A stretch of DNA of 64,000 nucleotides from Acanthosepion esculentum. Lineage: Eukaryota > Mollusca > Cephalopoda > Sepiida > Sepiidae. Shown here one piece after another: positions 63,509 to 64,000 of the stretch. The stretch's first letter is position 1, and every line of letters begins with the position of its first letter. A program made the position numbers and the translations under genes. Below the pieces are notes generated by a model. It worked only from the letters and a program-made list of their open reading frames with translations. It was not told the DNA's origin and did not search any database. The stretch spans positions 68,525,842-68,589,841 of the forward strand of contig OZ038488.1 of the NCBI GenBank assembly GCA_964036315.1, read 5' to 3'.

Positions 63509-64000
63509 ATTTTGTATGTGTGTGTCTAACAATTTAGGAGCAGTAAGCAAAATTTTGATATGAAACGCACAGAAGTCAAGACCCCCAAACCCGTTCACAC
63601 GCAAAAAGCTACCGCGCTGAAAACTACAAAGGGACCGCACCGAACAATGGCGACAGTTTACAGTAAGAACTAAATTCTAACTATGTCTTGTATCCCCCGT
63701 TACAACTATGAAGCATGCACACTCGTACTGACACTTTTACACAAACGATCAACCAACCAACAACCCAAATTCAGCATATATTTGTTTTTGAAAAGTGAAA
63801 AAGAAACATATAATATTTCACTGTTTTTCCCATACGTACATAAATGATATTTATTTCTTTCAAATTGGCCCTAAAAAGGAAATAAAATACAGTTAGATTC
63901 GTAAAACAAATATTCAACACGACTAATGTTGCCTGTAACTTATGTCTGTCTCTAATAATTTTCATTTAACTAAAGTTCATTTGTCTTTTCAAAAATAAAT
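63507..64000. other. Unassigned sequence
   Basis: No gene or repeat partner seen up to the window end. Confidence 0.5.

Overview
The window looks like repeat-dense intergenic DNA from a large, AT-rich metazoan genome. About 40 (TA)n or (CA)n/(TA)n microsatellites, tRNA-derived SINEs, Penelope-like elements, mariner relics and decayed LINEs cover most of it. The mixture resembles mollusc genomes, perhaps a cephalopod, but that is an inference from repeat style only; no host gene identifies the species. I found no intact host protein-coding gene, rRNA gene or canonical tRNA gene. Most apparent ORFs are translated microsatellites or accidental frames in repeats.

Layout. 0-8 kb: microsatellites, SINEs (two as an inverted pair at 5.6-6.1 kb), a foldback element and an 800-bp polypyrimidine tract. 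8-13.5 kb: LINE 3' ends, a mariner element with terminal inverted repeats, a second mariner/HTH transposase relic, and three fragments of a LINE whose C-terminus has an RPD...DRK motif. 14.6-15.3 kb: an unrecognised 205-226 codon ORF ending in a 180-bp tandem duplication. 16.5-27 kb: LINE fragments, a GC-richer LTR-like region at 17.2-18.2 kb and three SINE copies at 19.8-20.6 kb. 27.4-28.3 kb: a dispersed 440-bp repeat and a palindromic TA complex. 29-32.3 kb: a Penelope-like element (29674-31371) with inverted terminal repeats and a perfect 12-bp target duplication, inserted in the GIY-YIG endonuclease region of an older Penelope relic. 32.5-38.6 kb: LINE relics and a Helitron-like end. 39-48 kb: SINEs, a mariner element with perfect 22-bp inverted repeats, a short Penelope terminal-repeat insertion with its own 12-bp duplication, a solo LTR with 5-bp duplication, and a small MITE. 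51.07-60.85 kb: a satellite of exactly 73 units of 134 bp. 61-64 kb: a Penelope-type repeat and microsatellites.

Two signals stand out. First, hammerhead-ribozyme-like cores (CTGANGA, a hairpin, GAAA, a short stem III, then NUH) recur in several otherwise different repeat families. The best are at the 3' ends of a tRNA-derived SINE family (906-959 minus, 47338-47392 plus), which reads as tRNA-like promoter, then hammerhead, then (TA)n. Second, the 134-bp satellite has no length variation over 9.8 kb and three diagnostic sites that reveal nested higher-order duplications, including a nine-unit 1206-bp block present twice in succession.

The elements form no pathway. Together they record nested insertion: LINE into mariner, Penelope into Penelope, and LTR-like sequence within a LINE.
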